Source of the DNA: Haplomitrium mnioides
Lineage: Eukaryota > Marchantiophyta > Haplomitriopsida > Calobryales
Assembly: GCA_049999725.1 (NCBI GenBank)
Contig: JBNGIS010018375.1
Span: 1-24,158, forward strand
Length of the DNA stretch: 24,158 nt
Reading direction: 5' to 3'
Position numbers and translations under genes: made by a program. Of this stretch, positions 10,214-20,180 are shown in pieces (the stretch's first letter is position 1; each line of letters starts with the position of its first letter). Below the pieces are notes generated by a model that did no database searches, was not told the origin of the DNA, and saw only the letters and a program-made list of their open reading frames with translations.

Positions 10214-10499
10214 CATAGGAAAAGTGAGTGGGGCATGCCTTCTCCTTGTCTTTGGTTTTGCTCTCACAATTAGAAGAACTCTTATTTATTGACAATTCAA
10301 AGCTTACTCCTCTACATTGGCAAGTATGAGTGGGAGGTTGACAATCTAGCATACGGTGTATTGTCATCCACACCAAAATTTCCCTCAACTTGTGGCCATA
10401 AAGAATAGGGTTGAGAGAGCTCCACTTCATTGCAAGTTTAGGAGACAATCTCAACAACCTTGTAAAATGTGACATGAATAGATATCTCAAAAAAAGACA
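10214..10499 (-). other. Unidentified open frame beside second chromovirus LTR
   Basis: A 133-codon minus-strand frame (10116-10517) crosses the LTR end and the edge of the tandem repeat, so it is not one natural gene. The middle part (KLAMKWSSLNPILYGHKL, CQCRGVSFEL) has ordinary composition but matches nothing I know. It may be flanking host or element sequence next to the insertion. Confidence 0.2.
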
Positions 10500-11100
10500 T
10501 GTTGTAATATTACACACACATATTACACATATAAGTTAGCACAGGAGTAGTGCAAACGGAACTTCCAAAACCCACAAGGAAAGAGTCGCCTAACAAGACA
10601 CTCCCTTCTTTATATGCTAAATAGAAAGCTCTTTTCTTACATAGGTGGAGGAAATCCATTGGTTGATTTTCTATCCTCTTCTAATTGGACAGCTATTTTC
10701 TCTTTCTCACTGATTGAACTGTTCTTTACTTTTATTCTTGTTTTGCGTCTTTATCTTTAGAACCTTCCATCTCTCTTTAGTTATACTACTACCAGAAGTT
10801 CTTATCTATAAAACCTTCTATCTCTCTTTATTCTCCTTCTACTATATGCTCTTATTTTAGAACCTCCTATTTGCTTTAATCTTCCGATTGCTACGTGTTG
10901 CAATCCTCTTCTTGAGTAGTCGTTCTAGACATTCTCTTTTTACTTTGATTCATTGACTTCTCTCCTCTTACCATGTGTTATTCTATATACAAGAGGTACC
11001 ACTTTTTCATACTCCAACTTAGTAATAGCTTTTTAGACATAGTTGACTTTATATCTTGTTTATTTTTAGTTATTGCTTATTAAAGTTAGTACCCATTACA
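10500..11100 (-). mobile_element. 3' LTR of a second chromovirus
   Basis: On the minus strand a purine-rich tract (AAAAGAGGGAAGAAT) at about 11101-11115 is followed by TGTAATGGGTAC at 11100; the LTR would end in ATTACAACA at 10500, giving TG...CA ends and an imperfect TGTAAT/ATTACA inverted repeat, length about 601 bp. A CATATAAAG promoter-like motif lies about 110 bp before the end (about 10611). It follows the chromodomain at 11114-11359 as expected for a 3' LTR. It is unrelated by eye to the 408-bp LTR at 22733. Confidence 0.6.
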
Positions 11101-11113
11101 ATTCTTCCCTCTT

Positions 11114-11390
11114 TTAAGAGGCAACTTCCTTGTTGTAAGTAAGAGAGCTCTCAAAATAGTGAACAAATGAGGATACATTGGCCAAATTCTCCAAGGGTTT
11201 CCAAATAGCTTTATAAATGGAGTAGCCTTTCCAACAAACCAAATATTCTACAATCTCACAATGGCCACGATGACATGTAGGTTTCTTCAAGAGTTGTTTC
11301 ATCTTAAGTTCTTCATGACCATCAAAAAGCTTAGGTGGTGGAGATGGTTTTCGATACAAGTGAAGGTGGTAGAGAGGTTTAAAATCGATT
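11114..11390 (-). pseudogene. Chromodomain end of a second chromovirus polyprotein
   Basis: The minus strand reads PSPPPKLFDGHEE, then VEYLVCWKGYSIYKAIWKPL and ENLANVSSF, the classic gypsy chromodomain pattern (YLVKWKGY...TWEP..NL.N), which targets integration to particular chromatin. It ends at a stop at 11114 and is followed at once by a polypurine tract and an LTR. The integrase that should precede it is missing; the sequence is cut near 11390 where the first chromovirus resumes on the opposite strand. Confidence 0.75.
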
Positions 11391-11580
11391 TAAGATGGAG
11401 GTGGCTAGCATTAGTATATTGCATTTGGATGAGACAACTAGTAGGAGTAATCACTAGAAACTGCAAGAAGATGCTTTTTTTAGTCTTGTTTCAACACAAT
11501 TAGCCGTCAACGATAGTGAGTATCATTTCTTTTCTATTCGAGATGGTATTCTCTATCGAGGCCATCAAATATACATTTCA
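11390..11580 (+). repeat. Pre-integrase segment, second direct copy
   Basis: Second copy of the segment at 9445-9635 (see there). This copy continues naturally into the integrase, so it is the original context. The sequence before it, up to 11390, belongs to the reverse-strand chromovirus. Confidence 0.75.
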
Positions 11581-12880
11581 CAAGATAATATGATTCAAGT
11601 GGCTCATTTACAAGAGGCGCATAACATTCCTATCTCACGACATCTAAGAGTAGATAAAACTATATAATTGCTTCAACACACATAGTGGTGGTCTAACTTG
11701 GCTCAAGATGTTCGTGGTTTTATTCATTCATGTGAAATTTCTCAACAAAACAAAGCTTCAAATCAAAAACCATCGCAACTTCTTTAGCCACTACCAATTC
11801 CTACTGCTCATTAAAAACATGTAATATTGAGTCTTGTCACTTCGCTTCCAATTATGCCTCATGCATGGGTAACTATCAATGTGGTGTTTGTAGACAAGCC
11901 CAACAAGCAGATTCATTTAGCACCGATGGTAGATACAGTAGATACAATTGGCAAAAATTTACTTTGATGCTATGTTCCCTCATTGTGGAATGCCCAAGGT
12001 GTTAATACATGATAAGGATCTACGTTTCATTGAAATATTTTGACAAGAGTTGTTTACACTTTTAGGAACCAAATTCTCTATCTCTACTACTTACCATTCT
12101 CAAACAGATAGGCAAACACAATGTGCTAATCACACTATGGAGAATATGCTTTCCATGCTCATCAATGATCATCACACCAATTGGGATAGTTTCTTACTCG
12201 TTGTAGACTTCGCCTACAACATTTCCAAACAAGCAAGTACTAGGTTTTCTCTTTTCTTTCTTAACTCAAGTCAACATCTTATTGTTTCTCATGGTTGGCT
12301 TTCTCCTTCTTCTAATGTTTCAAGTATTTCTACCTTTTTTGTCTCAATATCCTCTTCTTTACAAGATGCTTGCAACCATCTTACTATCGCTCAAAATCAA
12401 CAAAAAAATATGTGGATAGTCATCTTTATGATTCCTATTATGTTTTAGACAATCATGCTATACTATCTACTCATGATCTCTTATTTTCTTTAGATACTCA
12501 ATTTTGTAAGTTATCTCTTGCTTGGCTTGGTCCTTTCTCTATTTCTTCCGTTGCTCAAAAACTCAATCTTCCTCTTCATATGAAGATTCATCTTGTGTTT
12601 CATGTCTCTAAACTAAAGCACTTTATTCCTAGTCCATCTTCTTTTTCAAATCATGTTCAACTTCCTTCTTTGGCTATTGTTCTTGATGATTATAAAGAAT
12701 TCAAAGTGAACCGCATTTTAGCAAAAAGAGTTATCAAACAATGACGACATCCACAAGTTCAATACAAGGTTTTGTAGAAAGATTATTCACTTCATGATGC
12801 TACTTGGGAACTTTATTCAAACATTAAGAATGCTCAAGAGACCATTCCATTTTTAAAAGTTATAGCAATGAGAAAAATAT
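11390..12880 (+). pseudogene. Chromovirus integrase and chromodomain, element I
   Basis: In order: pre-integrase (RDGILYRGHQIYI, about 11545-11575); the zinc-binding domain with HLQEAH and WWSNLAQDVRGFIHSCEIS (11600-11740; the final Cys of HHCC is Ser); a remnant of the first core motif (VVFVDKPNKQIHLAPM, about 11885); the second Asp in LIHDKDLRF (about 12010); STTYHSQTDRQTQCAN (about 12085), where the catalytic Glu is Gln; then FAYNISKQASTRFS; a C-terminal region (LSLAWLGPFSISSVAQKL); and a chromodomain (QYKVL-stop-KDYSLHDATWELYSNIKNA, 12755-12840) whose WKGY Trp is a stop. Frames change several times. The enzyme would have inserted element cDNA; loss of the Glu and Cys plus the stops make it inactive. 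Confidence 0.85.
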
Positions 12881-12903
12881 CATTGACTAGAAGACGGGGT
12901 TTA

Positions 12904-12996
12904 TGTAATCGTACAAGCATGATGTTGTGCTATTTATAAGAAAATAGAGAGGAGTGAAGGAAGTGGTAAATGAAAACTTTTAGTATTGATTACTTA
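12904..12996 (+). mobile_element. Left part of chromovirus 3' LTR, element I
   Basis: TGTAATCGTACAAGCATGAT at 12904 matches the start of the complete LTR at 22733 and follows the chromodomain and a GAAGACGGGG purine-rich run. The match continues to TAGTATTGATTACTTA near 12996, then is lost; about 50 bp later the inverted DNA element copy B begins. The right part of this LTR is missing, mirroring the 5' LTR whose left part is missing. Confidence 0.75.
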
Positions 12997-13239
12997 GAAG
13001 AAGAACGAGAAAAGCAAAAGTATCATAGTTCAGAATCAAATAGACAGTAGCTAAGGAGATTGAATTAAGATTATAAACAAGAAACATGTCCAAGTTTTAG
13101 ACTTGATTCAACTAAACGAAGGTCTCAAAATCTACAGAAGAGTCTATGGCTTGTGTACAAACAAAGTTGTAATCGGTAGTCCTAGTATGAAGAAGCTTGA
13201 GGGTTGTACATCAAAAGTAGACCTTGTGGAAGGCTTGGA

Positions 13240-13545
13240 CTTCCACCCCAAAGTCTGCGCACATAAGAATCCAAGTACTCAACCCCAAAGTCTTTGTGCG
13301 CTTAGGAACCCAAGCTCAACATCTAAACACTCCACCCTAAAGTCTATACGTGCATAGGAATCTGAGCTCACCATCTGAACACTCCACCCCAAAGTCTATA
13401 TGCACATAAGAATCTGAACTCACCATCTGAACATTCCACAACAAAGACTGACAAGAACCTAGGTTTTAGGTTCCGTAGAAGAGTTTTTGTACGATGTATG
13501 CTTTGCTTGCGAATCAAAGTCTATGCACGCATAGGATTCACACTT
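13240..13545. repeat. 52-bp palindromic-core minisatellite in copy B
   Basis: AAAGTCT starts units at about 13250, 13288, 13339 and 13391 (spacings 38, 51 and 52). Cores vary (GCGCACATAAG, GTGCGCTTAGG, ACGTGCATAGG, ATGCACATAAG). A separate core lies at about 13519-13540. It is the counterpart of 4349-4560 in copy A. Confidence 0.75.
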
Positions 13546-15719
13546 CTACAACCGAAGATAAAGACTATAAATGCTCTATTTTTTGCAACAAACTCCATGC
13601 ACACAAAAGATTTTGATTTCTAATTCGGAATCTAAAAGTAAGAACGCGTACAAAGCTCTACATCTAAATCAAACAGCACAAACAATTTTAAGTTTTATAT
13701 CAAAGTCCTAACAAGCAAAAAACAATTAGTCAATTTAGGTAGATGCTTTAGCAAGATAATAACATTAAACTCTTCTAGAGAAAAATAAAGTTGGAAATAA
13801 AATACTTACATTTTGAAGAAGAAAATATTTTTACAAAGCAAATAAAAATATTAACTAAAGAATTAGGTTTCATTTACAAAAAATGACATTCAACTTGGAA
13901 TGATTTACAGTCAAAAGTTCAAGTTGGCAGAAAAATTCAACAAGTTGCTTCAAAATATTCTCAAGTACATTTTAAAATATTAATCTTAAATTACAATATA
14001 CTTGAAAATAAAAAATGTAGAACAAAATTCTTGAATAGCTTCAGTCACTCGTCTCGACTACTTCAGATTCAACTTTAGAAGATTTATCAAGGTTTGTTTG
14101 ATCTATCTCAGTGTTAATAGCAGTGATTGAATCAATTTGAAACATTTTAGGATTGAGAGGCTTTTTGTCTTTTGTACTCAAATATATTTGCTTTAATGGT
14201 AGCTAGAGTGGTTTTTCTCAATTGGTTTTTTTGGGTAAGAAGAAAATCAAAAGATAGAATCGTGATTTGTGTCACATCAAGTACATCAATATGTAACTTG
14301 GATTTGCGTTTTCCTTTTGTTGCTGCTAGTTTTTCAGGGAAGTATTGTCTAGAAAATGCATCTTCAGCCAAATAGACACACCATTGAACTTGTACTCGTT
14401 TTGGATTTGGAGGATCTTCCTTATCAAATGACAAAAGTTTGAGAGCTTTGGTAACCCAAAATGGCTTGCCCTTTGGATCCAGAGATGCAACAACACAAAT
14501 AAATATTCTAGCTTTCATCTCATATAGATTGTCAAATTTACGCCCATATCGAGTATTGTGCAAAAGAGGCCCTTCTCGCGGCCTTGGTGCTCCATCATAG
14601 ATTGATCGACGTGTAGAAAGTATTTGTTGTACCAGTATATCTTTCTATGTCTGTTGAGCATCAAGCTAAGAATTTAGACAAAAATTTTGAGAATCATTAC
14701 AAGTGTTTGACTGTTGTGAGGGTTGAAAGGTAAATTCTGCTTCGATTTGTCGTCTTTTTTTTTCAAGAATGTAGGCCGCAATCTCTTGTTAGGCAAGAAA
14801 AAAGTCATTCCACCATTGAATATCAGAATATGTAAAGAACTTGTAGCAATTCTCACTTATGTTGCCCATTATTGAAAATACCACTTTCTCGACATCCACT
14901 TCTCTTTCTTCCTTTTGAGATCGTTTGATTCCAGAAGATGCCTTGAGAGGAATCAACATTGAACTCAAAATTTTTCTATCTACTTCAGGTAGACACTTGA
15001 GTTGACAAACACCATCCGTAGGTAGCCAAAATTCATTTGTTGAAAATTGTTTACTCCACATCTTTGTCTTGGAATTATTTAATTGGAACTTGAGTTGTTG
15101 ATTAAAAGTAATATCATGTATCTTTTGAACCAGAGAGGGACGTTGCTACACAAACATTTTGAAATCCCAAGTTTTCAACAAAAGAGTCACCTAAGGTTTA
15201 GGATTATAGGATAACTGAAGCACCTCGCTAAAACTCGTTATCGTGAAAGCTTTGACACGTTTTAAACGTTTCGAGAATCAGCTGAACATTTGATCGATTT
15301 GATCATGAGTATAGCCAACCATGAGAAATCCCACCTTGATTTTTCAAAAAACATTCTTGGCAATAAAAAGACTAAGATATCCAAACATGATGGAATTCTT
15401 ATTCTCTTATGTCGTGTTTTCCAACTGAAGATACAAAGGTAGATACAGCGGGCCTTCAAAGTCACATAATATTTTGTTGAGCACAGTAACTGTCAAATTA
15501 GAATCGCTTCTCAAGTTTCCATACGTTAAGAAGACCCTAAAAAAAGAGCATGATTGAATATTAAGGCACCAACAACATGCACACCCACCAAACAATCTTT
15601 ATCAATGTTTTCTAGTAGCAAAGGCTAGTGTGGAATAGCAGTTTTCTTCTAATCCATTCCATCAATGAGAATTCCCAAGTACTTTTGACTATCAGCATAA
15701 CATTTTCTTCGATGGTTTG

Positions 15720-16490
15720 CAAGTTTTTTTCTTTCTTTTATTTGTTGGTCATAATGAAGAAACAATTGGCAATTATATTTGATTGCATCATCACAAAGCA
15801 CGAAGGACATAAAAGTAGTTCAGTAAAACATATGTTGATACTTGTAACTTCAAAACACAACCTCAAGTGCCACAAAAATTCAAGTCATCTTAAACAAATA
15901 TTTGAATTTATAGAAATTAAACACTATGTAAAAGGTTTAAAACTAACTTTAGGCAATTTGAAAAAAGGAAAATCTGTTTCGAAAAGAGAAAAACAAGATT
16001 TGCAAACAAATGGTACCAGAACACATCCTCTGAGCATTTAGAATGAGTGCGGACAACAACTGATTGTATGCACACATACCACCAATACAACAACACCAAC
16101 ATCATGGCTTGTTGTGACTTTTGTTGCGATTGGTTTTAAAAGAAACAAGAACAAATCCCATATGCGCATAGGATTGGCGGACAACAAAAACGATTCTTTC
16201 ATATTTGTTTTTACAATGGCTCTTAATTTAAAGGAATGAAAACAAAACTTGTTGTAAGGCTAAGGTCACCACCAAGAATCAAATTCATTTTCTTGCTTTA
16301 TTCAACTATAGACAAGGCTAAAATTGAAATATAAAACAATAGACTCTATACCAGCATAGACACTCTTCTCACAACTCAACTTGCTAAGAACTATTCTACT
16401 CAAATCTTCTTTGCTGAATAATCTCCAAAAAAAAATCTTTTAGTTGTAGGTTGAGAAAACATAACATCTCTAGAACTAACCTTAGAGTCT
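15720..16490 (-). other. Intron of transposase-like pseudogene B (approximate)
   Basis: Colinear with the non-coding gap of copy A (1480-2220). It includes two isolated palindromic-core units, at about 16158-16178 (ATATGCGCATAGG) and 16343-16372. Exact splice sites are not determined. Confidence 0.4.
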
Positions 16491-17726
16491 AGAAAAGAAA
16501 GAATGGATTAGCCAAAGGTGTCAAAAGAGAAGAAAATTTGCTACCTCTGTCAGACTTGAAGACATATTTTTCTTGCAAAGATTTTATTTCTTTGCATGTT
16601 TCACAAACAACAAATCTATTGCGTTTTGGAATTTTTACATTTGGAAAATGAGTTCTCCAATGTTTTGTAAAGCCCAAGAAACTAAGAATACAATGGGGAT
16701 CTTTCTCTTTCAAATAAGTTGTGTAGTAGTCATAAACTTCCCATTTTGAAAGATTATCGGGCAAGTTGTACACTTTGTGAGTGAACATTCTCTCCCAATA
16801 TCAATGGAAAAAATTTTCCATCCACTCACGCACAAAAACTCCTTTAGCAGATAGTTCTTTTTTTCTAAAAATGCCTCTAGGATGTGCGTTTTTGAGATTT
16901 TGAATCCTTTGGATTCTATCATTCCCTACTCTAAATAATAATTTGAAGGCTCTTATACACACAAAGGTGCCGCTAGGTAGTGTAAACCGAATTTCAACAT
17001 CGGAGTCTTTTCTTAGTATTTCTTACTGCAGTGTAATATCTCAATTCTTCATGCTTTGTCGAAAGTACATTTCTCTCATAGTTTTCAAAAAATCTGTCTT
17101 GCACAACGACAAGCAATTATTTCGACAACAAAAAATTCTCTTCAATTTACAAATTAACATTGGATCGAGTTTTTCCTTCACAAAACTCTTGTCATGATGG
17201 ACTTTCCGCAAAGAATTTTTGCATAAGGTGTTTACCCATTTGGGTTTTGGCCCAAACAAAGAATTTTTATGTTGTGCTAGGCGATTCGGTCCGTAAGCAA
17301 ATCCAACAATAGGAGATAGTTTATCCTCAAGATCTTGGTCTTTATTGTAAACATTGCTTGTTTTGTCGAAGCATATTTTCGAGAGATGAGGTTTTTCTTG
17401 GGGATTGGGAGAACTGCACCATTCTGAAATTGAATCTTCATCAAGATCTTGATTGGAAGGAAATGTTTTTTGTAATAAAATCGATGCCCTAGGCGATAAC
17501 TCCAGAGAAATGTTGATTGATTGAGACTCTTTGCTAGAATCATTTTCCAAACTATCGTCTGAAGACTCCTCCAAGAGAACTCAGTTTGTTTCAGATGTCC
17601 CAATCTCCTTGCAAGGCGCAACTTGAAACAAAATCACTCGTTGTTTGAGTGGTGCTATCAACGAGAGTGGCTCATCTCCAAAATTTAAACTATCCATAGA
17701 TTGTATGCTTTTTATGTTATGAACAA

Positions 17727-17763
17727 AAATTACCTTGCCACTCAGAATATGGCAAGGTAATTT
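17727..17763. repeat. 14-bp perfect inverted repeat at an element junction
   Basis: AAATTACCTTGCCA at 17727-17740 and TGGCAAGGTAATTT at 17750-17763 are exact inverse complements around a 9-base loop. It lies exactly where homology between copies A and B stops and before the 24-bp array begins. Confidence 0.8.
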
Positions 17764-17814
17764 CTGAAAATATTTTTTCACTTGTTTTTCTTTTTACTAA
17801 GTTGGAACTTCCAA

Positions 17815-18240
17815 GAAGTCCATGCGAACATGAGTTTCGGGGTCCAATTGCGCATGGATCTAAGAGTAATTGGTGCAGGGATATGAGAGTCCTTGCATTG
17901 TAAGACTTGGGAGTCCATGTGCGTATGGACTCCCATGTCCAAACGTATCTGGACTCCCAAGTCCATGCGAGCATGTACTCCAAGTCCATACGCGCATAGA
18001 CTCCCAAGACCAAGCGTGCATGTACTCCAAGTCCATGCGCACATAAGCTTGGGAGTCCAAGCGTGTTTGGACTTGGGAGTCCATGCATGCATGAACTTGA
18101 GAGTCAATGCGTGCCTGGACTTAAGAGTCCATGCACGCCTAGACTTAGGAGTCCAGTCGCGCTTGGACATGGGAGTCCATGCACGCATCGACTCCCTTGT
18201 GCAGTCCATACGCATATGGTTATTAGAATCCCTACGCACA
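17815..18240. repeat. 24-bp palindromic minisatellite before the methyltransferase exon
   Basis: About fifteen units of 24 bp with consensus near GGGAGTCCATGCGCGCATGGACTT; six successive units from about 18052 to 18196 are exactly 24 bp. The whole unit has dyad symmetry. Because 24 is a multiple of 3, both strands stay open and give meaningless 8-residue repeats. The array ends about 80 bp before a polypyrimidine tract and CAG acceptor at 18321, so it sits in what looks like an intron or the leader of the methyltransferase gene. Confidence 0.9.
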
Positions 18241-19784
18241 GTGAATGTATTATCTTATCTCTTACTTTGAACACTTGTACTTATGCTTAATTTTTTATTT
18301 TTTTTTTTTCAATTTACTCAGATACTGGCGGATTTTGTCGATGGTTACAAAGACGTGAAGTGCATCGAGCGTGACTTCATTAAATTGATCATCCCTATCA
18401 AGACTCTGAAGCCTAAGCATGTCGTTAATATTCAAGAACTAGTGTCGCATCCGAGCATGGCAATATTTTCAGTTCATGCGGCATGCTCTTTTTCCTAGAG
18501 AAAAAGAAAGAAGGTTGAGCCAATTGAGGCTCCAAAAATAAAGAAACCAACTGCCAAGAATAAAAAGCATGTTCCAACACCAGTCATTGAGGAAAAGCCA
18601 ACCCCCTCGGAATCTACAACAAAGTCGTCTTTTGCTGCCTCTTCGTCTTCATCACCAAGCAACTCAGGGCAAGAATCAGAGCCGGAGCCAGTTCAAGCTC
18701 CAACATCAAGATCTATAAGGTAATCCCACAAGGGGTTGCAAACTTTCTAGGAAATGGAGCAAGTGGACCCTTAAACTGTCTCTCAGAAAGACAAAAACAA
18801 AATAAGGGAGTCTGCAATCCAGCGATGTAGAGTCTCTAAAGAAACAATCACCATTAGGCTAGAGAATTTGAATCTACCAAAATTTAAAATGGACAGCTAG
18901 AGACCTTTCCAAATTAGAAGGTTGAATAAAGATTTTGTTGAGCTTTTGGAGCAAAGAATGCTCACAAACAAGTATACACACAGTTTTTTCATTGTTGTTG
19001 TTGACACAAAGTGTGGGTTTAAAGACAAGTCAGAGTTTGATATTATGAACCCTAACAAAAATTGCTATGAGATTGCATGAGGCAATCATAGTGCTATACC
19101 AAGGCAACTATTAATCACAAAATATGGAGCAAAAAATACAGCATTATTGCTCTGCAGTTGTTATGTGTATGTGGGTCTTACACCAACAAAGGCCCGTATT
19201 TTTGCAGTTGATAACAATTACGACCAAAGGTACAGGCTGGAAATTACCTCTATTCAAAAGGTCAAATATTGGCATCAAAGATTTGTGGAGAGTGGGATAG
19301 TGTCATCCCAAAAATTGAAAATAAAATTAGTGCTAGAAACCTTGGAGATAAAGCCCAAGTCAGCACTTGAGAAAACAGTAACTTCTCAAGACATCTAGTT
19401 CCAGCTAGCATTCAGAAGTGGTGAGCTCTGGCATCTACAACAGAGCATATTTTCGATGTGGGAGAAGAATACGGTCAAGGGTCAGAAGCCAAAGGCCAAG
19501 GGATCTCTGAGAATGGAGGACATGAAGTGGACACCTTGGAAGTTCCTTGGAAGTTACTTCTTGACGAAGTAAGAATTTCAGTTTTGAAGTGGGTGGAAGC
19601 CAAAGAGCTTTCAGTGGACAAAATGTCTCGACAGGCAGAGACACATAAAGTTTTGGCAGTTATGGTAAAACGTTTTTGTTCATAGGTTTACTGTAGCACT
19701 TGAGAGGAAGCAAGAGAGGAGTACCTTTGCTACACTGAGGACTCCAAGATGGCTACTTTCTATTCAAGCTTCGAGAAGCTTTTG

Positions 19785-20180
19785 GTAAGTTTTTCTTTTC
19801 ACACCACATTCATTTCTTTGGAGTTGCAGTGAATTTACTTTAAGTTGTCGTTGGTTTTGATAAAAATAGGTTTAGAACCCATGCGCGTATGAACTTTGTT
19901 GTCCATGCGTGCCTAGACTTTGTAGTTCAAGCGTGAAAGAGCTTTGCAATCCATGCGCACATGGACTGCGAAGTCCTTTTGCGCTTAGACTACGAAGTCC
20001 AAAAGCGCATGGACGGTGAATCCATGCACGCATTAACTTTGAAGTCCCTACGCATATGGACTTTGCAGTCCATGTGTACATGGAATTCGAAGTCGAGACG
20101 CACAAGGAATTCATTGTCCCTCTCTAGTTGTTAATTTGTTTTTGTCTCCTTATTATGTTTTCTGTTTTTGTTGTATGTAG
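19785..20180 (+). other. Intron 1 of methyltransferase pseudogene, contains array
   Basis: Donor GTAAGT at 19785-19790 and acceptor TTGTATGTAG ending at 20180 after a T-rich tract. Length 396 bp. Removing it joins two frames in phase 0: FYSSFEKLL before and RDKTFKHQL after. About 245 bp of it is the 24-bp palindromic array. Confidence 0.75.
19870..20115. repeat. 24-bp palindromic minisatellite inside intron 1
   Basis: About ten 24-bp units with consensus near TTTGAAGTCCATGCGCRCATGGAC. The core matches the array at 17815-18240 but the spacer differs (TTTG/TACG rather than GGGA), so the arrays expanded separately from a shared core. Confidence 0.9.

Larger units (their letters stand above)
13044..17730 (-). 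mobile_element. Intron-bearing DDE-type DNA element, copy B (inverted relative to A)
   Basis: On the minus strand the order equals copy A: N-terminal exon, intron, core, C-terminal block, AT-rich 3' part, 52-bp minisatellite and a tip ending in AGCTACTGT at 13044. Copy B is longer than A because it keeps about 1 kb of exon 1 and extra minisatellite units. Its outer end borders a 14-bp hairpin (17727-17763) and the 24-bp palindromic array that precedes the methyltransferase gene. Confidence 0.65.
14041..17781 (-). pseudogene. DDE-transposase-like protein (GHTHDQID family), copy B
   Basis: Fuller than copy A. Exon 1 (about 17730-16500) has SIQSMDSLNFGDEP, LKQRVILFQVAP, a Cys cluster (CKLKRIFCCRNNCLSLC), WEVYDYYTTYLKEKD, HWRTHFPNVKIPKRNRFVVC and C-x2-C-K, suggesting a zinc-binding N-terminal region. 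After an intron (about 16490-15720) the core appears: ILIDGMD, LYLQLENTT, VGFLMVGYTHDQIDQ. The Asp of LQLDN is Glu and the His of GHTH is Tyr, so putative active-site residues are altered here but not in copy A. The C-terminal block 14563-14147 (YGRKFDNLYEMKARIFICVV, PFWVTKALKLLSFDKED, VQVQWCVYLAEDAF) is open for 138 codons and resembles a compact chromatin-reader-like fold; the stop is at 14041. Frame breaks lie near 17577 and 14870 and stops near 15045, 15150 and 15290. The gene diverges from the methyltransferase relic. Confidence 0.65.

Noticed and set aside
14172-14375. 67-codon plus-strand frame
   Set aside because: Antisense shadow of the transposase C-terminal block of copy B; the same shadow appears on minus at 3462-3683 in copy A.
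15628-16041. 137-codon plus-strand open frame
   Set aside because: Antisense to the intron and core of transposase copy B; the composition is low-complexity and the counterpart in copy A is not open.
17815-18240. CRISPR-like appearance of regularly spaced palindromic repeats
   Set aside because: The units are contiguous, with no unique spacers; the spacer part is itself repeated, and the context is a plant nuclear genome.
17717-18290. Overlapping open frames on both strands with 8-residue repeats (e.g. HAWTPKSK, VHARLDLG)
   Set aside because: They are by-products of a 24-bp tandem repeat; a unit length divisible by 3 keeps all frames periodic. No start context, neighbour or homology supports a protein.
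19872-20114. 80-codon minus-strand open frame in the methyltransferase intron
   Set aside because: It is the 24-bp array read on the other strand, lying between a good donor and acceptor of the plus-strand gene.
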